The notes below the pieces were generated by a model. It had not been told where the DNA came from and made no database searches. It was given only the letters and a program-made list of their open reading frames with translations. A DNA stretch of 12,770 nucleotides from an uncultured Clostridia bacterium. GTDB taxonomy: Bacteria; Bacillota; Clostridia; UBA1381; UMGS1253. The position numbers were made by a program, and so were the translations under genes. This document shows, in pieces, positions 1 through 6,567 of this stretch. Where the stretch lies: contig CALAUK010000165.1 in NCBI GenBank assembly GCA_937892135.1, positions 1 through 12,770 of the forward strand, read 5' to 3'. Numbering within the stretch: position 1 is the stretch's first letter; every line of letters starts with the position of its first letter.

Positions 1-1296
1 TATTTATATAACTCATTGATGGAACATTTCTTTGATGAAAATAAACCAATCGAAGATAATATTAAGCATTTAAATGATTTTATTGAATTAATTAATTTGA
101 AGCCACATAATTATAAGGTTGTTTTGGGTGTTAATGGTAAAACATATAATTTTTTAGAAAATATTGTCTCGTTCAGTTTTAAAAAGGCAAAAGGTAGAGA
201 AAAAGCGATATATAATATTCAAAAAGGATGGATTTGTGAAATAGAAGATGTGAATGCTCTTGATCCGTATTCCGCCCATTTGCAAGCAATGGAAATGTTG
301 AGACCGATAGTTTCAATACAAAGATTGGCAAAGCATTCGTGTAAATATTCATTTTCAAACAAGGCTCGTGTCATAGATAAGCAAACTAATAAAAATGAGT
401 TGTTAAACACTCATTCTAATCCGATGAAAATCATTCAAGATACTAAAAATGAATTAGCGAAAAATAATATGCTGTCTGTCGCTGAAAAGGTTGCTTATAT
501 CCCTCAATCCTTCTTTAAAATGTTGGAATTACACACCTGTGCTCTTGATAATAAAGATAAAATTAATCAACTATTGAACTTGTGGACGATCATAGAAATT
601 TTTGTAGAAACCGATAACAACGACACTGATAAAATTAATCAAATATGCAATAATTTATCAACAATTATGTGTTCTGATTATCTAAATCTAAAATTGGCAC
701 GATTATTTAAAGATATTATATCGTGTTGCTCTGGAGTTTTAGAGGATTATTTACCTAGTATACCAGATGGTGAAGATTTGTATGAAAAATTTGTCGCTTT
801 TGTTTCATTAAAAAAACACGAGGATAGCTTTTGCGAGATGATTGATAGATTACAAAATTATCCGTTGTTGCAGTTTAGGTTGCGTAATTTTAGGTATGTT
901 ATATTTAAAGATTCTCAGAGTATAATGAGTTGTTTAGAAAATCACGCTAACAGATTAAAATGGCATATTATGAGAATTTACAGAAATAGAAATATGATAG
1001 TACACGATGGAGAGCATATGCCATATATTGATACTATTATTGAGAATCTTCACTATTATGTAGATAATATTTTCTCAAAGCTAATAAGTTACTATAAAGG
1101 TGATTTGTTTTCTATGAATGATATTATCATAGATTTGAAGAACAAAGAACTGGCATATCATAAAAAACTGGGTAAAAGCACTGACTCAAAGAAAAAAAGT
1201 GAAGTAATAGATATTGATGAAAACAATTATTTATACTTTATATTAGGCAACTCTACATACAGTGTGAATGTTGACGTTGCAACTGAGGCAGAGTGA
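1..1296 (+). CDS. HEPN-domain protein, probable defence cargo (5' partial)
   Basis: The gene probably starts left of the window. The frame is open to base 1, and neither the TTG at 16 nor the ATG at 19 has a ribosome binding site. Counting from the TTG, 426 residues are visible. Near the C-terminal third, residues 325-330 read R-N-M-I-V-H (bases 988-1005). This is the R-polar-x3-H signature of the HEPN fold, whose Arg and His form the active site in many RNases of toxin and anti-phage systems. An upstream helix around 184-197 (NQLLNLWTIIEIFV) resembles the Leu-Trp-x-x-x-Glu helix of ApeA-like HEPN proteins. No signal peptide or membrane segment is seen. The gene is AT-rich and followed by two terminators. 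RNA cleavage and abortive infection are inferences from motif and context; the family assignment is unconfirmed. Confidence 0.6.
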   Translation, partial: YLYNSLMEHFFDENKPIEDNIKHLNDFIELINLKPHNYKVVLGVNGKTYNFLENIVSFSFKKAKGREKAIYNIQKGWICEIEDVNALDPYSAHLQAMEMLRPIVSIQRLAKHSCKYSFSNKARVIDKQTNKNELLNTHSNPMKIIQDTKNELAKNNMLSVAEKVAYIPQSFFKMLELHTCALDNKDKINQLLNLWTIIEIFVETDNNDTDKINQICNNLSTIMCSDYLNLKLARLFKDIISCCSGVLEDYLPSIPDGEDLYEKFVAFVSLKKHEDSFCEMIDRLQNYPLLQFRLRNFRYVIFKDSQSIMSCLENHANRLKWHIMRIYRNRNMIVHDGEHMPYIDTIIENLHYYVDNIFSKLISYYKGDLFSMNDIIIDLKNKELAYHKKLGKSTDSKKKSEVIDIDENNYLYFILGNSTYSVNVDVATEAE

Positions 1297-1324
1297 TATA
1301 TGTAAAAATTAACATCTGCAAACG

Positions 1325-1350
1325 GCGGCTGACGAAAGTCAGTCGCTTTT
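1325..1350 (+). terminator. Terminator after the HEPN gene, first of two
   Basis: A 9-bp stem (1325-1333 with 1338-1346, one G-U pair) closes on a GAAA tetraloop and is followed by TTTTGTATTT. It begins 28 bases after the HEPN stop codon and should end that transcript. Confidence 0.8.
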
Positions 1351-1356
1351 GTATTT

Positions 1357-1384
1357 AACGATCGGTTATGCCGGTCGTTTTTTT
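1357..1384 (+). terminator. Terminator after the HEPN gene, second of two
   Basis: A 9-bp stem (1357-1365 with 1371-1379, one T-G pair) has a 5-base loop and runs into seven T residues (1378-1384). It lies directly behind the first terminator, so the HEPN transcript is insulated from the recombinase module. Confidence 0.82.
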
Positions 1385-1455
1385 GTGCTCAAAAGCTGAA
1401 AGTACATTGTTATTTAAGTGAAAAGTAAAACATAAAATTATGAGAGGTGGTAGAA

Positions 1456-1623
1456 ATGGATGAATATAAAGTTGAATTCTTCATAGCAAGTGATGATGAG
1501 AAAGAGGTAAAACTCACAAGCTTAAATAAAAAAGACATGGAACTTTGGAAAAGAGAGCTTGAGGAACAAGCACTCTTTGAATACTACAACAGAAAAATAA
1601 AAATTCAAAGCAAAAAAATTTGA
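1456..1623 (+). CDS. Small charged protein upstream of recombinase, 55 aa
   Basis: The ATG at 1456 follows a good ribosome binding site (GAGAGGTGG, 1442-1450) by five bases. The frame reads 55 residues to TGA at 1621-1623. The product is rich in Lys, Glu and Asp, has no Cys, signal peptide or membrane segment, and its second half (about residues 25-45) looks like one amphipathic helix. I do not recognise the family. It sits 77 bases upstream of the recombinase start, in the same orientation. Its size and position suit an accessory factor of the recombinase, such as a recombination directionality factor (SprB of the SP-beta system is similarly small), but no motif proves this. Being short, it would be missed by a 60-residue cutoff. 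Confidence 0.7.
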   Translation: MDEYKVEFFIASDDEKEVKLTSLNKKDMELWKRELEEQALFEYYNRKIKIQSKKI

Positions 1624-1633
1624 TTTCAAAAAG

Positions 1634-1679
1634 CGGCATTGATACAATAATCGTATAGAATAAATAGTTGCCGTTTTTT
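1634..1679 (+). terminator. Possible attenuator or weak terminator before recombinase
   Basis: CGGCA (1634-1638) and TGCCG (1669-1673) can pair, with an inner ATAC/GTAT pair (1642-1645 with 1653-1656), and six T residues follow at 1674-1679. The recombinase ribosome binding site starts only six bases later. The loop is long and the stem short, so this is a weak candidate. It could limit read-through from the 55-residue gene into the recombinase. Confidence 0.3.
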
Positions 1680-1700
1680 CAGGGAAGGAGGTTAAACAAA

Positions 1701-3149
1701 ATGAAAGTAGCGGCAGCTTACATACGAGTTTCTACTGATGATCAGCTTGAGTACAGTCCTGACAGTCAGTTAGAAAAAATAAGACTCTATGCGGAAAGAA
1801 ATCAAATTTTATTGCCAAAAGAATTTATATTTGTAGATGAAGGCATCAGCGGAAGAAAAACTAAAAACAGACCTGCATTTAACGAAATGATAGGTCTTGC
1901 GAAGCGTAAACCAAAACCTTTTGATGTTATCTTGGTTTGGAAATTCAGCCGATTTGCACGAAATCGTGAAGACAGTATCGTTTATAAATCTATGCTCCGA
2001 AAAGAGCATAATATTGATGTTGTATCGGTCAGCGAAGACATTGGTGATGATAAGTTATCCATACTCATTGAAGCTATCATAGAAGCAATGGATGAGTTTT
2101 ACAGCATCAACCTTGCAGAAGAAGTAAAACGTGGTATGACAGAGAAAGCCAAAAGAGGCGGCGTCCTTTCGATACCCGGATTTGGTTACAAGGTAGAAAA
2201 CGGTGAGTATATTGTTGTTCCTGAAGAAGCAGAGATTATACGAAAGGTTTTCAACGATTATGTAAACGGCAAAGGTCTTTTAACAATTGCAAAAGAACTG
2301 AATGCCATGGGAGTAAGAACACATCGTGGAAACAAAATCGAAAACAGAACTGTTGAATATTGGCTTAATAATCCTTTGTACATAGGTAAAACCCGTTGGA
2401 ATCCTGACGGTAAGCTGTCGCGAAATTACATGGCAGAAACTGCAATTATAACCGATGGTCCACACGAGCCTATTATAGATATGGAAACCTGGGATAAAGC
2501 ACAGAAAAAAATGCAAGAGCAAAAAGCAAGGTTCCGAAAGTACTTTAATCCTGACAGAAAGGGATTGTCCCATTGGTTGACAGGAATCCTCAGATGTGAA
2601 AAGTGTGGCAAGGTTCTGTCTTATCAGGGAGGATTCTTCGGTTGTTCAGAACGAAGCAGAGGAAAATGCGAAGGTGTTGGTTACATAAAAGCCGAAAAAG
2701 CATCTAATATTATTCTTGATATTTTGTCTGATATGGAACTTCCAAACGTGGAACTTAATTTTGCTGAACCTGATTTAATCGAGGAGGTAACATCTAATGA
2801 TGACAGCAAAATAATCTCAACACAGATTCAAAGACTTGAGATTCGTTTAGAAAGAGTTAAATTAGCTTATGAAGACGGTGTTGACACTTTGGAAGAATAT
2901 AAGGAAAATAAAAAATCTATTCTTGATGAGATAGAAAAGTTAAAAGAAATGCTTGAAACAACTCAGGAGGAAGAACCCGAAGAGAAAGCTAAAATTGACA
3001 AAAAAGAGCTTCGCAGATTGACCGAGGTTTTGAAAGATGCTGATGTAAGTAATGTAGAAAAGAACAACATGGCAAGGACAATTTTTAAAGAAATCATAAA
3101 AGGAGGAAAAGACGGAAAGTCCCTAAAATGCGTATTTTGGAGGCGTTAG
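1701..3149 (+). CDS. Large serine recombinase (site-specific integrase), 482 aa
   Basis: This enzyme would integrate and excise the element through a serine-DNA intermediate. The N-terminal resolvase domain (about 1-150) opens with YIRVST, giving the nucleophile Ser11 and Arg9, and continues with EGISGRKTKNRPAF (47-60) and the SRFAR segment with Arg84 and Arg87. A recombinase domain follows (about 160-275), then a zinc ribbon with Cys299, Cys302, Cys315 and Cys323, and a coiled-coil stretch (about 370-425) as in integrases whose direction is set by a directionality factor. The ATG at 1701 is chosen because AAGGAGGT lies eight bases upstream (1685-1692); an in-frame ATG at 1668 has no such site. 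The gene ends 28 bases from the break in cotJC and points toward it. All expected active-site residues that I can locate are present, so it looks functional. Confidence 0.95.
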   Translation: MKVAAAYIRVSTDDQLEYSPDSQLEKIRLYAERNQILLPKEFIFVDEGISGRKTKNRPAFNEMIGLAKRKPKPFDVILVWKFSRFARNREDSIVYKSMLRKEHNIDVVSVSEDIGDDKLSILIEAIIEAMDEFYSINLAEEVKRGMTEKAKRGGVLSIPGFGYKVENGEYIVVPEEAEIIRKVFNDYVNGKGLLTIAKELNAMGVRTHRGNKIENRTVEYWLNNPLYIGKTRWNPDGKLSRNYMAETAIITDGPHEPIIDMETWDKAQKKMQEQKARFRKYFNPDRKGLSHWLTGILRCEKCGKVLSYQGGFFGCSERSRGKCEGVGYIKAEKASNIILDILSDMELPNVELNFAEPDLIEEVTSNDDSKIISTQIQRLEIRLERVKLAYEDGVDTLEEYKENKKSILDEIEKLKEMLETTQEEEPEEKAKIDKKELRRLTEVLKDADVSNVEKNNMARTIFKEIIKGGKDGKSLKCVFWRR

Positions 3150-3171
3150 TAAGGGATACTCTAACATTTGG

Positions 3172-3187
3172 GTACGCTCCACCGTAC
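3172..3187. other. Candidate recombinase attachment site in cotJC
   Basis: The inverted repeat GTACG-CTCCAC-CGTAC (3172-3176, 3177-3182, 3183-3187) spans the point where cotJC coding sense stops. Read leftward, the cotJC codons Gln-Tyr-Gly-Gly (3189-3178) form one side and element DNA the other. Serine recombinases cut at a central dinucleotide inside such an imperfect dyad. The exact crossover bases cannot be fixed from one end alone. Confidence 0.6.
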
Positions 3188-3270
3188 TGACTGATGATAA
3201 AGCTTGCAAGCTTCGGGTTGGGGTTTTTGATGTTTACTGGGTACTGCAAAAATTTGTTATACGAAAACAT
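3178..3270 (-). pseudogene. cotJC: 5' fragment of cotJC (manganese-catalase-like coat protein)
   Basis: Reading leftward from the ATG at 3270-3268, 31 codons give a clear CotJC N-terminus: MFSYNKFLQY, then PVNIKNPNPK, LASFIISQY and Gly-Gly. CotJC proteins normally continue with a G-E-L-(A/S)-A segment and about 150 further residues with the metal ligands. Here the frame runs instead into the recombinase end, reading A-Y-P-N-V-R-V-S, and meets a stop at 3096-3094. The ribosome binding site AAAGGAGA (3283-3276) is intact, 17 bases separate it from cotJB, and no mutation is seen in the fragment. It therefore looks freshly interrupted rather than decayed. If the element is excised precisely, a whole gene could be restored; the remainder should lie beyond the element's other end. 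Confidence 0.9.
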
Positions 3271-3287
3271 AAATTATCTCCTTTCTA

Positions 3288-3551
3288 TTATTCGCACGCG
3301 TCCCACGGCCAGGGATTGTCAATCCAGTGCCAGTGTTCGTCGTCACAGTTGGTTGAGAATGGGGATAAGGGTCCGAATCTTTCTTCAAAATCAGCTTTTG
3401 CCTTTTTTGCTTTTTCAACTGTAGCCTTATACATTCTTATTGCATCACGGTTAGTAGGATGTGTGTCTAAAAAAAGCTGAAGATCGTAGGCTGCAAAGTG
3501 ATATTTTTGAACCTCTCTTAAAGCACGCGCTCTTTCACTATTGTTATTCAT
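3288..3551 (-). CDS. cotJB: Spore coat protein CotJB, 87 aa
   Basis: This is the second gene of the cotJ operon, coding for a small protein of the spore coat assembled with CotJA and CotJC. Family hallmarks are visible: the FAAYDLQLFLDTHPTNRDA segment (about residues 18-37), the FGPLS segment and the aromatic end with HWIDNPWPW (about 75-83). The length of 87 residues is normal. Its ATG (3551-3549) shares one base with the cotJA stop codon, giving TAATG, and AAGGAGG in the end of cotJA serves as ribosome binding site. Translational coupling is likely. Expression would be in the mother cell during sporulation, as for the Bacillus cotJ operon. The gene is intact; only its downstream partner cotJC is interrupted. 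Confidence 0.93.
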   Translation of the reverse strand: MNNNSERARALREVQKYHFAAYDLQLFLDTHPTNRDAIRMYKATVEKAKKAKADFEERFGPLSPFSTNCDDEHWHWIDNPWPWDACE

Positions 3552-3739
3552 TACTCACAATCCTCCTTATCTTTTAGCATTCCGCATTCGTCCTGATTTC
3601 CGTATTCTCCCATTGGAATATCAAGGCAGGGGAAAAGAGTTCCTCTTTCAAGGGCTTTAGAAGTGTCGTAAACAGAAGTAAGCCTCTGAAAAGGAACGTA
3701 TGCGTATCCTGGAAGCATACACATTTTGTCAAAGTCCAT
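3551..3739 (-). CDS. cotJA: Spore coat protein CotJA, 62 aa
   Basis: This is the first gene of the cotJ operon. The product contains the conserved core of the CotJA family: AYVPFQRLTSVYDTSKALER (residues about 13-32) followed by GTLFPCLDIPMG. CotJA is needed for coat assembly of the CotJ proteins in Bacillus subtilis. The ATG at 3739-3737 has AAAGGA (3755-3750) ten bases upstream; the Met codons slightly downstream lack a site. Four Cys residues are present in this short sequence, two of them close to the C-terminus. The stop codon overlaps the cotJB start. At 62 residues it is within the lower range of the family. Confidence 0.88.
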   Translation of the reverse strand: MDFDKMCMLPGYAYVPFQRLTSVYDTSKALERGTLFPCLDIPMGEYGNQDECGMLKDKEDCE

Positions 3740-3756
3740 AAAATCTAAATCCTTTC

Positions 3757-3792
3757 AATAAAATTACATGAAAAACTTCATGCAATTTTATT
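3757..3792. repeat. 16-bp inverted repeat upstream of cotJA
   Basis: The arms 3757-3772 and 3777-3792 pair over 16 positions with one A-C mismatch and a 4-base loop. The repeat starts two bases upstream of the cotJA ribosome binding site and touches the candidate -10 of the cotJ promoter. It could be an operator, or part of the cotJ mRNA 5' end; it has no evident upstream transcript to terminate. Confidence 0.55.
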
Positions 3793-3817
3793 TTATGACG
3801 AAATATGACAATGGGTG
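3789..3817 (-). promoter_or_regulatory. Candidate sporulation (sigma-K/sigma-E) promoter of cotJ
   Basis: On the minus strand, CACC (3817-3814), a 16-base spacer and CATAAAATA (3797-3789) match the sigma-K pattern (mACm, 16-17 bases, CATAnnnTA). The same -10 also fits the sigma-E pattern CATACAMT in 7 of 8 positions, but no good sigma-E -35 is at the right distance. The predicted start near 3782 leaves a leader of about 43 bases. The cotJ operon of Bacillus subtilis is mother-cell specific, which supports the call. Confidence 0.5.
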
Positions 3818-3845
3818 ACAAACCATAAATTTTTTAATAATACTC

Positions 3846-3874
3846 TTTACTTTTTCTGGGCTATATGTTATAAT
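3846..3874 (+). promoter_or_regulatory. Sigma-A promoter of pfp with extended -10
   Basis: TTTACT (3846-3851), a 17-base spacer and a perfect TATAAT (3869-3874) preceded by TG at 3866-3867. It is divergent from the cotJ promoter and lies 44 bases upstream of the pfp start. Confidence 0.82.
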
Positions 3875-3917
3875 ATAGTCGCTTTTTAAAAAATAAATTA
3901 AAATAAGGAGAATAATT

Positions 3918-5576
3918 ATGGAAATTTCATCATTACAGAAAGCCAGATATGAATACAAGCCGAAGCTTCCTCAGATGCTAAGAAACGGTATCTCTGAGAT
4001 AAGCGCTTCGGAGGGTGAGGCAACAAAGAGTGCTGCTGATTGCGAAAAAATTCAGGCACTTTTTCCGAACACCTATGGTAAAAAGGAAATCGTTTTTAAG
4101 AAGGGCGCAAACACATCGACCGCTAAAAAGCAGATTGTTGGCGTTATTCTTTCAGGCGGACAGGCTCCCGGCGGACACAACGTTGTTTGCGGACTATATG
4201 ATGCATTAAAATCAACAAACCCCGAAAATGAGCTTTACGGCTTTAAGGGCGGTCCCAGCGGTTTGATTGAGGATAAGTATATCGTTTTTGATGACGAGTA
4301 TATCGATCAGTACAGAAACACTGGTGGTTTTGATATTATCGGTTCAGGCAGAACAAAGCTTGAAACAGAAGAGCAGTTTGATATGGTTGCTGAAGTTTGC
4401 AAAAAGCACGGTATCACAGCTGTTGTTATCATCGGCGGTGACGATTCTAACACAAATGCTGCTGTTTTGGCTGAGTACTTTGCAGCTAAAAACACAGGCG
4501 TTCAGGTAATCGGTTGCCCCAAAACTATTGACGGCGACTTAAAGAACGAAGATATTGAATGTTCTTTCGGTTTTGATACAGCAACAAAGACATACTCTGA
4601 GCTTATCGGTAACATCGAAAGAGATGCTAACTCTGCTAAGAAGTACTGGCACTTTGTTAAGGTTATGGGCCGTTCAGCTTCTCACGTTGCACTTGAGTGT
4701 GCACTTCAGACACAGCCTAACATCTGTCTTGTTTCTGAAGAAGTTGCAGAAAAGAAAATGTCTCTTTCTCAGATTGCAGACTATATTGCAGATGCAGTTG
4801 AAGCTAGATCAAACAAGGGTATGAACTTCGGTGTTGCAATTATCCCCGAGGGTGTTGTTGAGTTTGTTCCCGAATTTAAGAGCTTGATTGCTGAAATCAA
4901 TGAGCTTTTGGCAGGCGCTAAGGCAGATGCGTTTAACGCTCTTCCTACTTGGGACGAGAAGTACGCTTTTGTTGAAAAAGGCTTAACAAAAGAGTCTATG
5001 GATGTATTTAAGATTCTTCCTCAGGGAATTCAGCAGCAGCTATTCCTTGAAAGAGACCCCCATGGTAACGTTCAGGTTTCTTTGATTGAATCTGAAAAAT
5101 TGTTCTCTGCTTTGGTTGGAGACAAGCTAAAGGAGAGAAAGAAGAACGGAACATACAACGGCAAGTATTCAACACTTCATCACTTCCTTGGCTACGAAGG
5201 CAGATGTGCATTCCCGTCAAACTTTGATGCTGACTACTGCTACTCTTTAGGTTACAATGCATTTATGCTTATTCAGTATGGATACAACGGTTATCTTTCA
5301 AAGATTTCTAATCTTTCAAAGCCCGCTTCTGAGTGGGTTGCAGGCGGTATGCCTATCACAAAGATGATGAACATCGAAAGAAGACACGGCGAGGATAAGC
5401 CCGTTATAAGAAAGGCTCTAGTTGAGCTTGACGGCAAACCCTTTAAGTATTTTGAAGCACACAGAGAGACTTGGGCAATCGAGACTTCTTATGTATATCC
5501 CGGTGCTATTCAGTACTACGGACCCGCTGAAGTTTGCGATTTAACAACAAGAACACTTGCTTTGGAAAAAGAATAA
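3918..5576 (+). CDS. pfp: Pyrophosphate-dependent 6-phosphofructokinase, long form, 552 aa
   Basis: The enzyme phosphorylates fructose 6-phosphate with pyrophosphate in a reversible glycolytic step in the cytosol. The phosphoryl-donor loop SGGQAPGGHN is at residues 79-88. GGDDS at 173-177 has Asp where ATP-dependent enzymes have Gly (GGDGS), a residue known to favour pyrophosphate and exclude ATP. PKTIDGDLKN (201-210) carries the Lys and catalytic Asp of the family, and MGRSASH (250-256) belongs to the sugar-phosphate site. A length near 550 residues, with extra C-terminal insertions, places it in the long class of plants, spirochaetes and many Clostridia. AAGGAG (3905-3910) lies seven bases before the ATG. 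A strong promoter precedes it and a strong terminator follows, so it is probably monocistronic and well expressed. Confidence 0.95.
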   Translation: MEISSLQKARYEYKPKLPQMLRNGISEISASEGEATKSAADCEKIQALFPNTYGKKEIVFKKGANTSTAKKQIVGVILSGGQAPGGHNVVCGLYDALKSTNPENELYGFKGGPSGLIEDKYIVFDDEYIDQYRNTGGFDIIGSGRTKLETEEQFDMVAEVCKKHGITAVVIIGGDDSNTNAAVLAEYFAAKNTGVQVIGCPKTIDGDLKNEDIECSFGFDTATKTYSELIGNIERDANSAKKYWHFVKVMGRSASHVALECALQTQPNICLVSEEVAEKKMSLSQIADYIADAVEARSNKGMNFGVAIIPEGVVEFVPEFKSLIAEINELLAGAKADAFNALPTWDEKYAFVEKGLTKESMDVFKILPQGIQQQLFLERDPHGNVQVSLIESEKLFSALVGDKLKERKKNGTYNGKYSTLHHFLGYEGRCAFPSNFDADYCYSLGYNAFMLIQYGYNGYLSKISNLSKPASEWVAGGMPITKMMNIERRHGEDKPVIRKALVELDGKPFKYFEAHRETWAIETSYVYPGAIQYYGPAEVCDLTTRTLALEKE

Positions 5577-5583
5577 TTAAAAT

Positions 5584-5613
5584 GAGGCAGACGAAAGTCT
5601 GCCTCTGATTTTT
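5584..5613 (+). terminator. Terminator of pfp
   Basis: A perfect 9-bp stem (5584-5592 with 5597-5605) with a GAAA tetraloop is followed by TGATTTTT. It starts seven bases after the pfp stop codon. It shares the GACGAAAGTC tip with the terminator at 1325. Confidence 0.88.
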
Positions 5614-5626
5614 AAAGAGGTTTTAT

Positions 5627-6523
5627 ATGAAAATCGTTTATCCTGATTATTATAAGGAATTTAAATGTATAAAAGAAAAATGTAAGCATAACTGCTGTAT
5701 AGGCTGGGAGATTGATATAGACTGTGACACTTACGAGTACTATAAAAAAATCCCGGGCGAAATGGGAGATAAGCTGCGCGCGGGCATAGAAGAAAATGGC
5801 GAGCCTCATTTTAAATTAACAGACGGCGAGCGTTGCCCATTTTTAAATAAAGACGGGCTTTGCGAGATAATTATAAATCTTGGTGAAGATGCTCTTTGCC
5901 AGATTTGCTCTGACCACCCGAGATTTATAAATACTTTTGAAGACCGCGAGGAAATAGGAATTGGTATGTGCTGCGAGGCGGCCTCGGAAATTCTTCTTTC
6001 TAAAAAAGACAAAACGAAGCTTATTTCTTCAGGCGAGGGAGAGGAAGCGGAAAAAGAATTTTTTGCCCTAAGAGAAAAACTCTTTTCAATTTTGCAAAAC
6101 AGAAAAGAAAGCTTCGAAAACAGGATAAAATCAGTTTGTAACACTATTAACAAGGGCGAGTTTTATAAAAAGTATTCTTGCTGGCAAAAGGTTTATAAAA
6201 ACCTTGAAAGGCTTGATAGAAAGTGGGATAAATACCTTTTATGCCTTGGCGAAACTGAAGAAACCGAAGAGTTTGACACGGAGTTTGAGCAGATAGCAGT
6301 ATATTTTTTATACCGCCATTTATCCGAGGCGATTTACGATAAAAAATATGACCTGCGGGTTATGTTTTGTGTTCTTTCTGTTATGATTATAAGAAACATT
6401 TTCTTTAACACAGAAAAAACGAGAGAAAACCTTTCGGAAATTTTAAGAATGTACTCTTCTGAGATTGAATATTCAGAAGAAAACATAAAGAATATTTTAG
6501 ACATATTAGAGAAAAATATTTAA
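5627..6523 (+). CDS. FliB-like / CxxCxxCC-family Cys-cluster protein, 298 aa
   Basis: The N-terminal half has the Cys pattern of the family annotated as flagellin lysine-N-methylase FliB (Pfam CxxCxxCC, YkgJ-like): Cys14, Cys19, Cys23-Cys24, then CPF at 70, Cys79, Cys91 and Cys94 (CQICSDHPRF) and Cys115-Cys116. Such clusters bind metal, probably an iron-sulfur centre. The C-terminal half (about 130-298) is charged, helical and not recognisable. FliB modifies flagellin lysines in Salmonella, but no flagellar gene is in the window and this protein is shorter than typical FliB of roughly 400 residues, so substrate and reaction are open. AAAGAGG (5614-5620) lies six bases before the ATG. The pfp terminator is just upstream and another terminator follows directly; I see no separate promoter between, so it may depend on read-through. 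Confidence 0.72.
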   Translation: MKIVYPDYYKEFKCIKEKCKHNCCIGWEIDIDCDTYEYYKKIPGEMGDKLRAGIEENGEPHFKLTDGERCPFLNKDGLCEIIINLGEDALCQICSDHPRFINTFEDREEIGIGMCCEAASEILLSKKDKTKLISSGEGEEAEKEFFALREKLFSILQNRKESFENRIKSVCNTINKGEFYKKYSCWQKVYKNLERLDRKWDKYLLCLGETEETEEFDTEFEQIAVYFLYRHLSEAIYDKKYDLRVMFCVLSVMIIRNIFFNTEKTRENLSEILRMYSSEIEYSEENIKNILDILEKNI

Positions 6524-6526
6524 AAG

Positions 6527-6556
6527 AAAAACGGGGGAATTAACTCCCGTTTTTTT
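6527..6556 (+). terminator. Terminator after the FliB-like gene
   Basis: AAAACGGGGG (6528-6537) pairs with CTCCCGTTTT (6544-6553) with one G-T pair and a 6-base loop, and the T run extends to 6556. The matching A and T tracts make it able to work on both strands. Confidence 0.88.
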
Positions 6557-6567
6557 ATTTTAAACTA

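Larger units (their letters stand above)
1..3177. mobile_element. One end of an integrative element inserted in cotJC
   Basis: This stretch holds a HEPN-domain gene, a small gene and a large serine recombinase, and it ends where the host gene cotJC is broken (after codon 31, reading leftward from 3270). The recombinase stops 28 bases before that break, the usual position of an integrase next to its attachment site. The HEPN gene is visibly richer in A+T than the housekeeping genes to the right, which fits foreign origin. The left end is outside the window, so size and class (prophage, conjugative or mobilizable element) are unknown; no phage structural or conjugation gene is visible. The right boundary is inferred from the loss of cotJC coding sense and could shift by a few bases because the core is shared by both att sites. 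Confidence 0.82.

Noticed and set aside
3194..3424. Plus-strand open frame of 76 codons after the recombinase
   Set aside because: It lies antisense to cotJB and the cotJC fragment, which are clear family members, and it has no ribosome binding site.
3750..3810. Sigma-E promoter with TCATATT as -35
   Set aside because: TCATATT is a perfect -35, but no acceptable -10 lies 13-15 bases after it; the nearest CAT is 19 bases away.
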